From contig NZ_JAPESW010000020.1 in NCBI RefSeq assembly GCF_028527925.1, positions 1 through 64,000 on the forward strand: DNA of 64,000 nucleotides, in the 5' to 3' direction. The notes beneath the pieces were generated by a model. The model did no database searches. It saw only the letters and a list, made by a program, of their open reading frames with translations, and was not told the origin of the DNA. This document shows, piece after piece, positions 8,188-15,603 of the stretch (positions within the stretch are counted from its first letter, which is position 1; each line of letters begins with the position of its first letter). The position numbers and the translations under genes are program-made. This DNA comes from Cellulomonas fimi (lineage in GTDB: Bacteria > Actinomycetota > Actinomycetes > Actinomycetales > Cellulomonadaceae).

Positions 8188-8497
8188 CTGGGACCTCCGT
8201 CCGTTCGGGTCGTGCGCGAGCAGTGGCTCGGCGGCGCTGTCGAGCATGCGTCGTCCAGCCGGGTGGCAGGACGATAGGCAGGGATTGTGTCTTGTTCATT
8301 ACGTGAACGCGAGGCCCGGTGCCGATCGAGTGATCGTGTCGCCGTGGCCCTGGGCGTCCGTCCAGGTGCTGGGGGACCCGGGACCTCCGGGGACTAGGCA
8401 GGCAGCGGCCGCCTGCGTCATGATCGGTCACGGTGCCGCCTGGGCAGGACGGCACCGCCCGACCGGATCCCCTCGTCCCGTCTGGAGGCTCGCCGCC
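8188..8497. promoter_or_regulatory. Divergent control region between livH and the acetyltransferase gene
   Basis: 310 bp without a gene. On the liv side, the minus strand has a possible -10 TATCGT (8271-8276) and a 4/6 -35 TGAACA (8294-8299) with 17-bp spacing. The -35 lies inside the dyad GTTCA-N5-TGAAC (8295-8309), a plausible operator. On the other side, an 8-bp hairpin (8431-8438 with 8450-8457) precedes the acetyltransferase ribosome-binding site. The sites are predicted from pattern only. Confidence 0.45.
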
Positions 8498-9226
8498 GTG
8501 CGCCCAGGAACCCAGGTCCGTGCTGCCTGCCCGGACGACCTCGAGGACCTCGTCGCCGTCTGCCTGGCGGCGCGCAGCGAGGCCGCCGTGGGTGCGCAGC
8601 TCTGCACCGACGACGCCGACCGGCTGCGCGACCAGCTGGGAGCGCTCCGAGGGGCGCCCGGCGGCCTCGTGCTCCTCGGCTGCGTCGACGGGACGCCGAG
8701 CGGGATCCTGCTCGCCCGCGTCGTCGGGCCGGGCCCCTTCACCGACGTGGTGAGCATGAACCTCGAGGCCGTGTACGTCCTGCCCGACGCGCGCCGCCGG
8801 GGCCTGGGCCACGCCCTGCTCGCCGAGGCCGTCGCGCACGCGGAGTCGGTCGGCGCGACCGAGCTCTACGCCCTCCCGCTGCCCGGGGCACGCGGCATGC
8901 AGCGCTTCCTCGCCCGGCTCGGATTCGCGCCCGCGGCCGCCCACCGGTTCGTGACGACGTCCTCGCTGCAGCGCCGCCTCGCGCACGACCTCGCACCCGC
9001 TGCGCACACCGGCGTGCCGCGCCGGTCCGGCTCCCGCGGGATCGAGGACCTCATCGCGCGCCGGCGGCAGGGCCGCATCCGGGCGACCGGCTTCGTCGAG
9101 CCCGTGCCGTCCGTGCCGACGCCGCGCGTCGACGCGGCGGCTCAGCGTCGGGCGTCGATCAGCATGCAGGTGACCCGCGCGGTGCAGAGCCGCCGGCCGT
9201 CCTCGTCCTCGACGACCACCTCGTAG
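8498..9226 (+). CDS. GNAT-family N-acetyltransferase
   Basis: 242-aa acetyl-CoA-dependent acyltransferase. The GNAT core covers about residues 1-150: an N-terminal QVRAACPDDLEDLVAVC segment, the beta-4 strand MNLEAVYVLPDARRRGLGHALL containing the acetyl-CoA pyrophosphate-binding R/Q-x-x-G-x-G/A pattern, and a C-terminal FLARLGFAP strand. The acceptor is unknown. GTG 8498 is preceded by GGAGG (8484-8488) with a 9-nt gap; in-frame upstream starts lack a site. About 90 C-terminal residues lie outside the fold, and the last 85 bp of the gene overlap the 3' end of the convergent thioesterase gene, an unusually long antisense overlap. Confidence 0.8.
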   Translation: MRPGTQVRAACPDDLEDLVAVCLAARSEAAVGAQLCTDDADRLRDQLGALRGAPGGLVLLGCVDGTPSGILLARVVGPGPFTDVVSMNLEAVYVLPDARRRGLGHALLAEAVAHAESVGATELYALPLPGARGMQRFLARLGFAPAAAHRFVTTSSLQRRLAHDLAPAAHTGVPRRSGSRGIEDLIARRRQGRIRATGFVEPVPSVPTPRVDAAAQRRASISMQVTRAVQSRRPSSSSTTTS

Positions 9227-9555
9227 CTCGCGAGGCTCGACCCGAGGTGGAGCGCCGTCGCCGTCCCGGTGACGACGCCCGATCGCGCCGACCGGTGGTG
9301 CGTCGCGTTGAGCTCGATGCCGACCGCCGCGCGCCCGACGCCCGCGTGCACCTGCGCCGCGTACGACGCGAGCGTCTCCGCGAGCACGGCCGACGCCCCG
9401 CCGTGCAGCAGCCCGTACGGCTGCGTGTTCCCCTCGACCGGCATCGAGCCGACCGTCCGGGCGGCGGACAGCTCGAGGATCTCGATCGACATCCGTTCCA
9501 GCAGGGTCCCGGTGACGGACGGCATCGCGGCGAGCGCGTCGGTGGTGTCAGCCAT
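9142..9555 (-). CDS. Hotdog-fold thioesterase (PaaI/MenI-like)
   Basis: 137-aa acyl-CoA thioesterase of the hotdog superfamily. The GNTQPYGLLHGGASAVLAETLAS segment carries the catalytic-loop pattern (Asn, Leu-His-Gly-Gly, and Glu in the following helix) of the PaaI/YbgC-like and DHNA-CoA hydrolase group. The C-terminus EVVVEDEDGRRLCTARVTCML is the last pair of strands. The substrate is not inferable; PaaI-type (phenylacetyl-CoA) and MenI-type (menaquinone pathway) are the leading options. The ATG at 9555 is chosen because the fold starts soon after. It is divergent from polA with only 19 bp between start codons. Confidence 0.83.
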   Translation of the reverse strand: MADTTDALAAMPSVTGTLLERMSIEILELSAARTVGSMPVEGNTQPYGLLHGGASAVLAETLASYAAQVHAGVGRAAVGIELNATHHRSARSGVVTGTATALHLGSSLASYEVVVEDEDGRRLCTARVTCMLIDARR

Positions 9556-9561
9556 GGCAGA

Positions 9562-9567
9562 TAGGTT
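9562..9567 (+). promoter_or_regulatory. -10 element for leaderless polA transcript
   Basis: TAGGTT lies 7 nt before the GTG chosen as the polA start, matching the leaderless arrangement repeated across this window. Confidence 0.55.
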
Positions 9568-9574
9568 GGCACCC

Positions 9575-12322
9575 GTGAGCGACGCACAGCCAGCCGCCCT
9601 GTCCACGACGACCCCGGCCGCACCCGCCGGGCCCGCGCGGCTCCTGCTCATCGACGGGCACTCGATGGCCTACCGCGCGTTCTTCGCGCTCCCGGTCGAC
9701 AAGTTCGCGACCTCCACGGGCGACCCGACCAACGCCGTCTTCGGGTTCACGTCGATGCTCGCGAACCTGCTGCGCGACGAGGAGCCGACGCACGTCGCCG
9801 TCGCCTTCGACCTCGGCCGCACGACGTTCCGCACGCAGCAGTACGAGGCCTACAAGGGCAACCGCGACGCGACGCCCGAGCCGTTCCGCGGCCAGGTCGA
9901 CGTCATCCAGCGCGTGCTCGACACGATGCACATCCCCGTCATCACCAAGCCCGACTACGAGGCCGACGACGTCCTGGCGACCCTCGCGCGTCAGGCCCGC
10001 GCGCAGGGGATGCAGGTCCTCATCTGCACCGGCGACCGGGACGCGTTCCAGCTCGTCAACGACGACGTGACGGTCCTGTACCCCGTCAAGGGCGTCTCCG
10101 AGCTCGCGCGCATGAATCCTGCCGCGGTCGAGGCCAAGTACGGCGTCCCGCCCGAGCGCTACCCCGACCTCGCGGCCCTCGTCGGCGAGTCGAGCGACAA
10201 CCTGCCCGGCATCCCCGGCGTCGGGCCGAAGACGGCCGCGAAGTGGATCGGCCAGTTCGACGGCCTCGAGGGCATCCTCGAGAACGCCGACAAGGTCACC
10301 GGCAAGGCCGGGGAGGCGCTGCGAGAGAACCTGGAGCAGGTCCGCCTGAACCGCGTGCTCAACCGTCTCGTCGACGACCTCGAGCTCCCGCTCGGCCCCG
10401 AGGACCTCGCCGCCCGCCCGTGGGACCGGCACGCGCTGCACACCATCCTCGACGAGCTCGAGTTCCGCACCCTGCGCGACCGGCTCTTCGCGATGCTCCC
10501 CGACGAGAGTGAGAAGCCCGCCGCCGTCGCCGCCGCGGCCCTCGACCTCGCCGTCCTCGGCGCGGGCGACCTCGCGCAGTGGCTCGAGGGCCGCGCCGAC
10601 CAGCCGATCGGCCTCGACGTGCGCGGCTCCGGTGCGCCCGCCGGCGGCGACGCCTGGGGGGTCGCGCTCGCCGACGACGCGGGCCAGGCCGCCGCGTTCG
10701 ACCTGGCCGAGATCGACCCCGCCGACGAGACCGCGCTCGCCGCGTGGCTCGCGGACGCGGACCGGCCCAAGGTCGTGCACGCCGCGAAGGAGGCGTGGCA
10801 CGCGCTCCACGGGCGCGGGCTGACCCTCGCGGGCGTGACGTTCGACACCGAGCTCGCCGCGTACCTGTGCCAGCCCGACCGTCGCGCGTACGACCTCGCG
10901 GACCTCGCGATCGGCTACCTGAGGCGCGAGCTCGGCGCGCAGGAGGCCGAGGTGGGCGGTCAGGGTGCGCTCGACCTCGAGCTCGACGGGACCGACGAGG
11001 GGCGCCGTGCGGCCGTGCGTGCCTCCGCGGTGCGCGACCTCGCGGACGTGCTCGCGGGCGACCTGGCCGACCGCGGCGCCGAGCGGCTGCTGCACGAGCT
11101 CGAGCTCCCGCTCGTCGACGTGCTGGCGCGCATGGAGCGCACGGGCATCGCGACCGACCAGCCGTACCTGTCGTCGCTCGAGAAGTCGTTCGACGGCCAG
11201 GTCCAGGGCGCCGCGGCCGACGCGTACGCGGTCATCGGCCGCGAGGTGAACCTCGGGTCGCCGAAGCAGCTCCAGGAGGTGCTCTTCGACCAGCTCGGCA
11301 TGCCGAAGACCAAGCGCATCAAGACGGGGTACACGACCGACGCCGCGTCGCTCACGGACCTCTTCGCGCGCACGCAGCACCCGTTCCTCGAGCACCTGCT
11401 CGCGCACCGCGACGCGATCCGCCTGCGCCAGACGGTCGAGGGCCTGCTGCGGTCGGTCGCGCCGGACGGCCGCATCCACACGACGTTCCAGCAGACCATC
11501 GCCGCGACCGGCCGGCTGTCGTCCGCGGACCCGAACCTGCAGAACATCCCGATCCGCACCGAGGCGGGCCGGCAGATCCGGCGCGCGTTCGTCGTCGGCG
11601 AGGGCTACGAGACGCTCCTCACCGCGGACTACTCGCAGATCGAGATGCGGATCATGGCGCACCTGTCGGGCGACGAGGGCCTGATCGAGGCGTTCCGCTC
11701 GGGCGAGGACCTGCACTCGTACGTCGGGTCGCGCGTGTTCGGCGTCCCGACGGACGAGGTCACGTCGGCCATGCGGTCGAAGATCAAGGCCATGAGCTAC
11801 GGGCTCGCGTACGGGCTGTCGTCGTACGGGCTCTCGCAGCAGCTGTCGATCGAGGTGTCCGAGGCCGCAGGGCTCATGCAGGACTACTTCGCGCGGTTCG
11901 GCGGCGTGCGCGACTACCTCACGGGCGTCGTCGACGTCGCCCGGACGACGGGCTACACCGAGACGATCCTCGGCCGTCGGCGCTACCTGCCGGACCTCAC
12001 GAGCGACAACCGCCAGCGCCGCGAGGCGGCCGAGCGCATGGCCCTCAACGCGCCGATCCAGGGGAGCGCGGCGGACCTCATCAAGGTCTCGATGCTCGGC
12101 GTCGACCGCGAGCTGACCCGGCGCGGGCTCGCGTCGCGGATGCTCCTGCAGGTGCACGACGAGCTCGTGCTCGAGGTCGCGGCGGGGGAACGCGACGAGG
12201 TCGAGGCGCTCGTGCGCGAGCAGATGGCCGCCGCGGGCGACGCCGCGAAGGACGGTCCGCTCGACGTGCCGCTCGACGTCAGCGTCGGCGTGGGTGACAG
12301 CTGGCACGACGCGGGCCACTGA
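9575..12322 (+). CDS. polA: DNA polymerase I
   Basis: 915-aa repair and Okazaki-fragment-processing polymerase. The N-terminal 5'-3' exonuclease/flap domain (about residues 20-310) begins LLLIDGHSMAYRAFFALP and keeps the acidic metal ligands (VAFD, YEADDVLA, CTGDRD). A degenerate 3'-5' exonuclease-like middle domain follows and lacks an obvious DxE motif, so proofreading is probably absent, as in other actinobacterial Pol I. The C-terminal polymerase domain has motif A TADYSQIEMRIMAHLSG, motif B KIKAMSYGLAYGLSSYGL and motif C LLQVHDELVLE. GTG 9575 is preferred over ATG 9554 because a TAGGTT -10 box sits 7 nt upstream. It lies upstream of rpsA as in mycobacteria. Confidence 0.95.
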   Translation: MSDAQPAALSTTTPAAPAGPARLLLIDGHSMAYRAFFALPVDKFATSTGDPTNAVFGFTSMLANLLRDEEPTHVAVAFDLGRTTFRTQQYEAYKGNRDATPEPFRGQVDVIQRVLDTMHIPVITKPDYEADDVLATLARQARAQGMQVLICTGDRDAFQLVNDDVTVLYPVKGVSELARMNPAAVEAKYGVPPERYPDLAALVGESSDNLPGIPGVGPKTAAKWIGQFDGLEGILENADKVTGKAGEALRENLEQVRLNRVLNRLVDDLELPLGPEDLAARPWDRHALHTILDELEFRTLRDRLFAMLPDESEKPAAVAAAALDLAVLGAGDLAQWLEGRADQPIGLDVRGSGAPAGGDAWGVALADDAGQAAAFDLAEIDPADETALAAWLADADRPKVVHAAKEAWHALHGRGLTLAGVTFDTELAAYLCQPDRRAYDLADLAIGYLRRELGAQEAEVGGQGALDLELDGTDEGRRAAVRASAVRDLADVLAGDLADRGAERLLHELELPLVDVLARMERTGIATDQPYLSSLEKSFDGQVQGAAADAYAVIGREVNLGSPKQLQEVLFDQLGMPKTKRIKTGYTTDAASLTDLFARTQHPFLEHLLAHRDAIRLRQTVEGLLRSVAPDGRIHTTFQQTIAATGRLSSADPNLQNIPIRTEAGRQIRRAFVVGEGYETLLTADYSQIEMRIMAHLSGDEGLIEAFRSGEDLHSYVGSRVFGVPTDEVTSAMRSKIKAMSYGLAYGLSSYGLSQQLSIEVSEAAGLMQDYFARFGGVRDYLTGVVDVARTTGYTETILGRRRYLPDLTSDNRQRREAAERMALNAPIQGSAADLIKVSMLGVDRELTRRGLASRMLLQVHDELVLEVAAGERDEVEALVREQMAAAGDAAKDGPLDVPLDVSVGVGDSWHDAGH

Positions 12323-12330
12323 CACGGTCC

Positions 12331-12364
12331 GGAGCCGCTCGTGGCGCGAGCCGCGGGCGGCTCC
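12331..12364 (+). terminator. Possible polA terminator hairpin
   Basis: An 8-bp stem (12331-12338 with 12357-12364) lies 8 bases after the polA stop, with no T-run. Support is moderate. Confidence 0.45.
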
Positions 12365-12432
12365 GTCGTCCCCGGACCGGGGGTTTCGGTCGACTTTCGG
12401 CGATCCGGACGAAAACACCGCTAGTGGACGGG

Positions 12433-12448
12433 CGTGATCTGGGCCACA
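12433..12448 (+). promoter_or_regulatory. CRP/GlxR-like operator upstream of the acetate transporter operon
   Basis: CGTGATCTGGGCCACA matches 8 of 10 informative positions of the CRP/GlxR palindrome TGTGA-N6-TCACA. It ends 51 bp before the DUF485 start. Acetate uptake genes are known cAMP-regulator targets in some actinobacteria. Two TTTCGG direct repeats lie at 12384-12389 and 12395-12400. Confidence 0.4.
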
Positions 12449-12499
12449 GTAAGCGCCTGTGGCAACGCCGCCACGTCCGACGTCCCCCGGGAGGCGCGC

Positions 12500-12853
12500 A
12501 TGACCGACACGTTCAGCGACACCCCAGAGACCGACTACCAACGCGTCCAGCGCAGCGCCGAGTTCCAGGCGCTGCGCCGTCGCTTCCGGAACTTCGTGTT
12601 CCCGATGACGGCGCTGTTCCTGGTCTGGTACTTCCTCTACGTCCTGCTCTCCACGTACGCGCACGACTTCATGGGCACGCGCGTGTGGGGCAACATCACG
12701 GTCGGCCTGCTGTTCGGGCTCGGCCAGTTCGTCTCGACGTTCGCGATCACGATGATCTACGCGCGGTGGGCGAACAACCGGCAGGACCAGGTCGCCGAGC
12801 GTCTGCGCCGGCACATCGAGGAGGGCTCGCTCGACGGCGGTGAGGTCGCATGA
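12500..12853 (+). CDS. DUF485 small membrane protein, YjcH-like partner of the acetate symporter
   Basis: 117-aa DUF485 protein. It has a polar N-terminus (TDYQRVQRSAEFQALRRRFRNF) followed by two hydrophobic helices (FPMTALFLVWYFLYVLL and a second near ITVGLLFGLGQFVSTFAI) and a basic/acidic C-terminus, the normal YjcH layout. The family is almost always encoded just before ActP-type symporters and is thought to be an accessory subunit or assembly factor; its molecular role is not established. ATG 12500 follows GGGAGG (12489-12494) at a suitable distance. Its stop overlaps the actP start by 4 bp (ATGA), so the two are co-translated. Confidence 0.87.
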   Translation: MTDTFSDTPETDYQRVQRSAEFQALRRRFRNFVFPMTALFLVWYFLYVLLSTYAHDFMGTRVWGNITVGLLFGLGQFVSTFAITMIYARWANNRQDQVAERLRRHIEEGSLDGGEVA

Positions 12854-14493
12854 GCACGGTCGTCCGCACCGCGACCGAGCAGGTCGGCGAGCCGCTCGTC
12901 AACATCGCGATCTTCGGCGCGTTCGTCCTGGTCACCCTGATCATCGTGTTCCGCGCGTCGCGCACCAACCGCACCGCCGCCGACTACTACGCGGCCGGCC
13001 GCTCGTTCACCGGTCCGCAGAACGGCACGGCGATCGCGGGCGACTACCTGTCCGCGGCGTCGTTCCTCGGCATCTGCGGCGCCATCGCGATCAACGGGTA
13101 CGACGGGTTCCTCTACTCGATCGGGTTCCTCGTCGCGTGGCTCGTCGCGCTCCTCCTGGTGGCGGAGCTGCTGCGCAACACGGGCCGGTTCACCATGGCC
13201 GACGTCCTGTCGTTCCGGCTCCGTCAGCGGCCGGTCCGCATGGCGGCCGCCCTGTCGACGCTCGCGGTCGTGTTCTTCTACCTGCTCGCGCAGATGGCCG
13301 GTGCGGGCGGGCTCGTCGCGCTCCTGCTGGGCATCGACGACCGCGCCGCGCAGGGCGTCGTCATCGCCGTCGTCGGCGCGCTCATGATCCTGTACGTCCT
13401 CGTCGGCGGGATGAAGGGCACGACGTGGGTGCAGATCATCAAGGCGGTGCTGCTCATCGCGGGCGCGGGCGTGATGACGCTGTGGGTGCTGTCGAAGTAC
13501 GGGTTCAACCTGTCCGAGCTGCTGCAGGGTGCGATCGACCAGGCGGGCGAGGGCGGTGAGGCGCTCATCGAGCCGGGCAAGCAGTACGGCGCGAGCGCGA
13601 TGAGCCAGCTGAACTTCGTGTCGCTGGCCCTCGCGCTGGTGCTCGGGACGGCGGGCCTGCCGCACGTGCTCATGCGCTTCTACACGGTCCCGTCGGCGAA
13701 GGAGGCCCGGCGGTCGGTCGTGTGGGCGATCTGGCTCATCGGCATCTTCTACCTGTTCACGCTCGTCCTCGGGTACGGCGCGGGAGCGCTCGTGGGTCCG
13801 GAGACGATCACGTCCGCACCGGGCGGCGTGAACTCGGCGGCGCCGCTGCTCGCGTACGAGCTCGGCGGGACGATCCTGCTCGGCATCATCTCGGCGGTCG
13901 CGTTCGCGACGATCCTGGCCGTGGTGGCCGGGCTCACGATCACCGCCGCGGCGTCGTTCGCGCACGACATCTACGCCAACTGGCTCAAGCGGGGCGAGGT
14001 CAAGCCGGACGGCGAGGTGCGCGTCGCGCGCATCACGGTCGTCGCGATCGGCATCCTCGCGATCATCGGCGGCATCTTCGCCAACGGCCAGAACGTCGCG
14101 TTCCTGGTCGCGCTGGCGTTCGCCGTGGCGGCCAGCGCCAACCTCCCGACGATCCTCTACTCGCTGTTCTGGAAGAGGTTCAACACGTCGGGCGCGCTGT
14201 GGAGCATGTACGGCGGCCTGATCTCGTGCATCGTGCTCATCGCGATCTCGCCGGTCGTGTCCGGCAAGGTCGACCCGAACACGGGCGCGAGCCTGTCGAT
14301 GATCCGGGACACGAGCATCGACTTCCACCTCATCCCGCTCGAGAACCCGGGGATCATCTCGATCCCGCTCGCGTTCCTCCTCGGGATCCTCGGGACGGTC
14401 CTGAGCAAGGAGAAGCCGCACCCCGAGAAGTTCGCCGAGATGGAGGTCCGCTCCCTCACGGGCGCGGGCGCCGAGAAGGCGACGGTGCACTGA
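12850..14493 (+). CDS. actP: Cation/acetate symporter, solute:sodium symporter family
   Basis: 547-aa secondary transporter of the SSS family for uptake of acetate and other short monocarboxylates with a cation. Thirteen or so hydrophobic segments are visible. Family motifs include the N-terminal RTAADYYAAGRSFTGPQNG, the GDYLSAASFLGICG region contributing to the sodium site, and GLPHVLMRFYTVPSAKEARRS in the middle. A short hydrophilic tail after ILGTVLSKEKPHPEKFAE ends the protein. It is coupled to the DUF485 gene by a 4-bp overlap and preceded by a CRP/GlxR-like box. Acetate is the usual substrate; propionate or pyruvate cannot be excluded. Confidence 0.88.
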   Translation: MSTVVRTATEQVGEPLVNIAIFGAFVLVTLIIVFRASRTNRTAADYYAAGRSFTGPQNGTAIAGDYLSAASFLGICGAIAINGYDGFLYSIGFLVAWLVALLLVAELLRNTGRFTMADVLSFRLRQRPVRMAAALSTLAVVFFYLLAQMAGAGGLVALLLGIDDRAAQGVVIAVVGALMILYVLVGGMKGTTWVQIIKAVLLIAGAGVMTLWVLSKYGFNLSELLQGAIDQAGEGGEALIEPGKQYGASAMSQLNFVSLALALVLGTAGLPHVLMRFYTVPSAKEARRSVVWAIWLIGIFYLFTLVLGYGAGALVGPETITSAPGGVNSAAPLLAYELGGTILLGIISAVAFATILAVVAGLTITAAASFAHDIYANWLKRGEVKPDGEVRVARITVVAIGILAIIGGIFANGQNVAFLVALAFAVAASANLPTILYSLFWKRFNTSGALWSMYGGLISCIVLIAISPVVSGKVDPNTGASLSMIRDTSIDFHLIPLENPGIISIPLAFLLGILGTVLSKEKPHPEKFAEMEVRSLTGAGAEKATVH

Positions 14494-14499
14494 CGGACG

Positions 14500-14543
14500 C
14501 GTCGGCCCGGGCCGCGGCAGCACGCGCGCGGTCCGGGCCGACG
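14500..14543. terminator. Terminator hairpin between convergent actP and methyltransferase genes
   Basis: An 11-bp perfect stem (14500-14510 with 14533-14543) encloses a GC-rich loop with a further small hairpin. It begins 7 bases after the actP stop. Confidence 0.65.
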
Positions 14544-14628
14544 TGCGCCTCCACGCCGGCCGCCCGACGTGCGCGGCGCCGGGCCGGCCCGCGGGCACGG
14601 CGGGCGAGCGAGCCGGCGGGTCAGCAGG

Positions 14629-15456
14629 TCAGCGCAGGTTCGTCACGAAGATCGCGGTCCCCGGCACGCGCGCGCCGCGGACCGGACCCCACCCGCCCCA
14701 CACCCGCTCATGCCCGGCCGGCCACTCGGGCTCGACGAGCCGCTCCAGGACGAAGCCGGCGGCCGTGAGCTCCGCGACGTGGTCGCCGAGCGTGCGGTGG
14801 TACTCCGCGTACAGCACGCGTCCCGACTCGCCGGTCTCGACGTACGGCCGGCGGTCGAAGTAGGAGCGCGTCGCCGTGAGCCCGTGCTCCGACGGGTCGT
14901 CCGGGAAGGCCCACCGCAGCGGGTGCGTCACCGCGAACACCCACCGTCCGCCGGGCCGCAGCACGCGCGCGACCTCGGCGTGGACCCGCTGCGCGTCGGG
15001 CACGAACGGGATCGCGCCGAACGCGGTGAACGCGACGTCGAAGGTCGCCGCGTCGAACGGCAGCGCGCGCGCGTCCGCCTGCACCAGCGCGGTGCGGGTG
15101 CCCTGTGCCGCGTCGTACCGCAGACCACCGGCGAGCATGCCGTGCGAGACGTCCGTCGCGACGACCTGCGCGCCGCGCGTCCCGAGCCAGCGCGCGCACT
15201 GCGCCGCGCCGGCGCCGACCTCCAGCACCCGCCGCCCGGTCACGTCGCCGAGCAGCCCGGCGTCCTCCTCGCGCAGCCCTTCCGGGCACCACACGAAGTC
15301 GGCGGGCCCGAGGAACGCGCCGTGCTCGTCGAGGTACTCGTCGGCGTTCGCGTCCCACCACCCGCGTCCCGCGGCCCCGCCCTCGGCGTCGGGCACCACG
15401 CGATAGCCGGCGTCGGCGAGCGGGTCCGGCTCGGCTGAGTTGTCATTTTCCGACAT
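14629..15456 (-). CDS. Class I SAM-dependent methyltransferase
   Basis: 275-aa methyltransferase of the Methyltransf_11/UbiE-like group. Motif I is VLEVGAGAAQCARWL (SAM-binding GxGxG variant), motif II VVATDVSHGML, then ADARALPFDAATFDVAF (post-II acidic loop) and LRPGGRWVFAVTHP (motif III). An N-terminal helical cap with WWDANADEYLDEHGAFLG is seen in uncharacterised actinobacterial relatives. The acceptor is unknown. The ATG at 15456 is preferred because the upstream in-frame residues are not conserved-looking and a GACACT hexamer lies 6 nt before it, the leaderless spacing common here. It is divergent from the peptide transporter operon. Confidence 0.82.
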   Translation of the reverse strand: MSENDNSAEPDPLADAGYRVVPDAEGGAAGRGWWDANADEYLDEHGAFLGPADFVWCPEGLREEDAGLLGDVTGRRVLEVGAGAAQCARWLGTRGAQVVATDVSHGMLAGGLRYDAAQGTRTALVQADARALPFDAATFDVAFTAFGAIPFVPDAQRVHAEVARVLRPGGRWVFAVTHPLRWAFPDDPSEHGLTATRSYFDRRPYVETGESGRVLYAEYHRTLGDHVAELTAAGFVLERLVEPEWPAGHERVWGGWGPVRGARVPGTAIFVTNLR

Positions 15457-15485
15457 GTCGCTAGTGTCGCCCGAGACCAGTGAAC

Positions 15486-15521
15486 GTACTGGCACGTAAC
15501 GAGCAGGTACTCCCGCGTAAC
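15486..15521 (+). repeat. 21-bp-spaced direct repeat upstream of the peptide transporter operon
   Basis: GTACTGGCACGTAAC (15486-15500) and GTACTCCCGCGTAAC (15507-15521) agree at 12 of 15 positions and start 21 bp apart, two DNA turns, on the same helical face. A TAGCCT -10-like hexamer follows at 15543-15548. This is a plausible activator or repressor site for the operon starting at 15604; no regulator gene is adjacent. Confidence 0.5.
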
Positions 15522-15603
15522 AACGTGGTCACGTGGGACACCTAGCCTCAGGGCCGTTCCGGCGCCCGGCGTGCTGGTACCCCGTAGACGAAGGGTGGTC
15601 GTG

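Noticed and set aside
6161-9007. 948-codon minus-strand frame across livM, livH and the acetyltransferase gene
   Set aside because: Arg-rich low-complexity translation; the true liv frames contain permease motifs.
9548-12814. 1088-codon open frame antisense to polA
   Set aside because: High-GC shadow frame; Arg/Val/Leu-rich with no domain, and polA on the other strand carries every Pol I motif.
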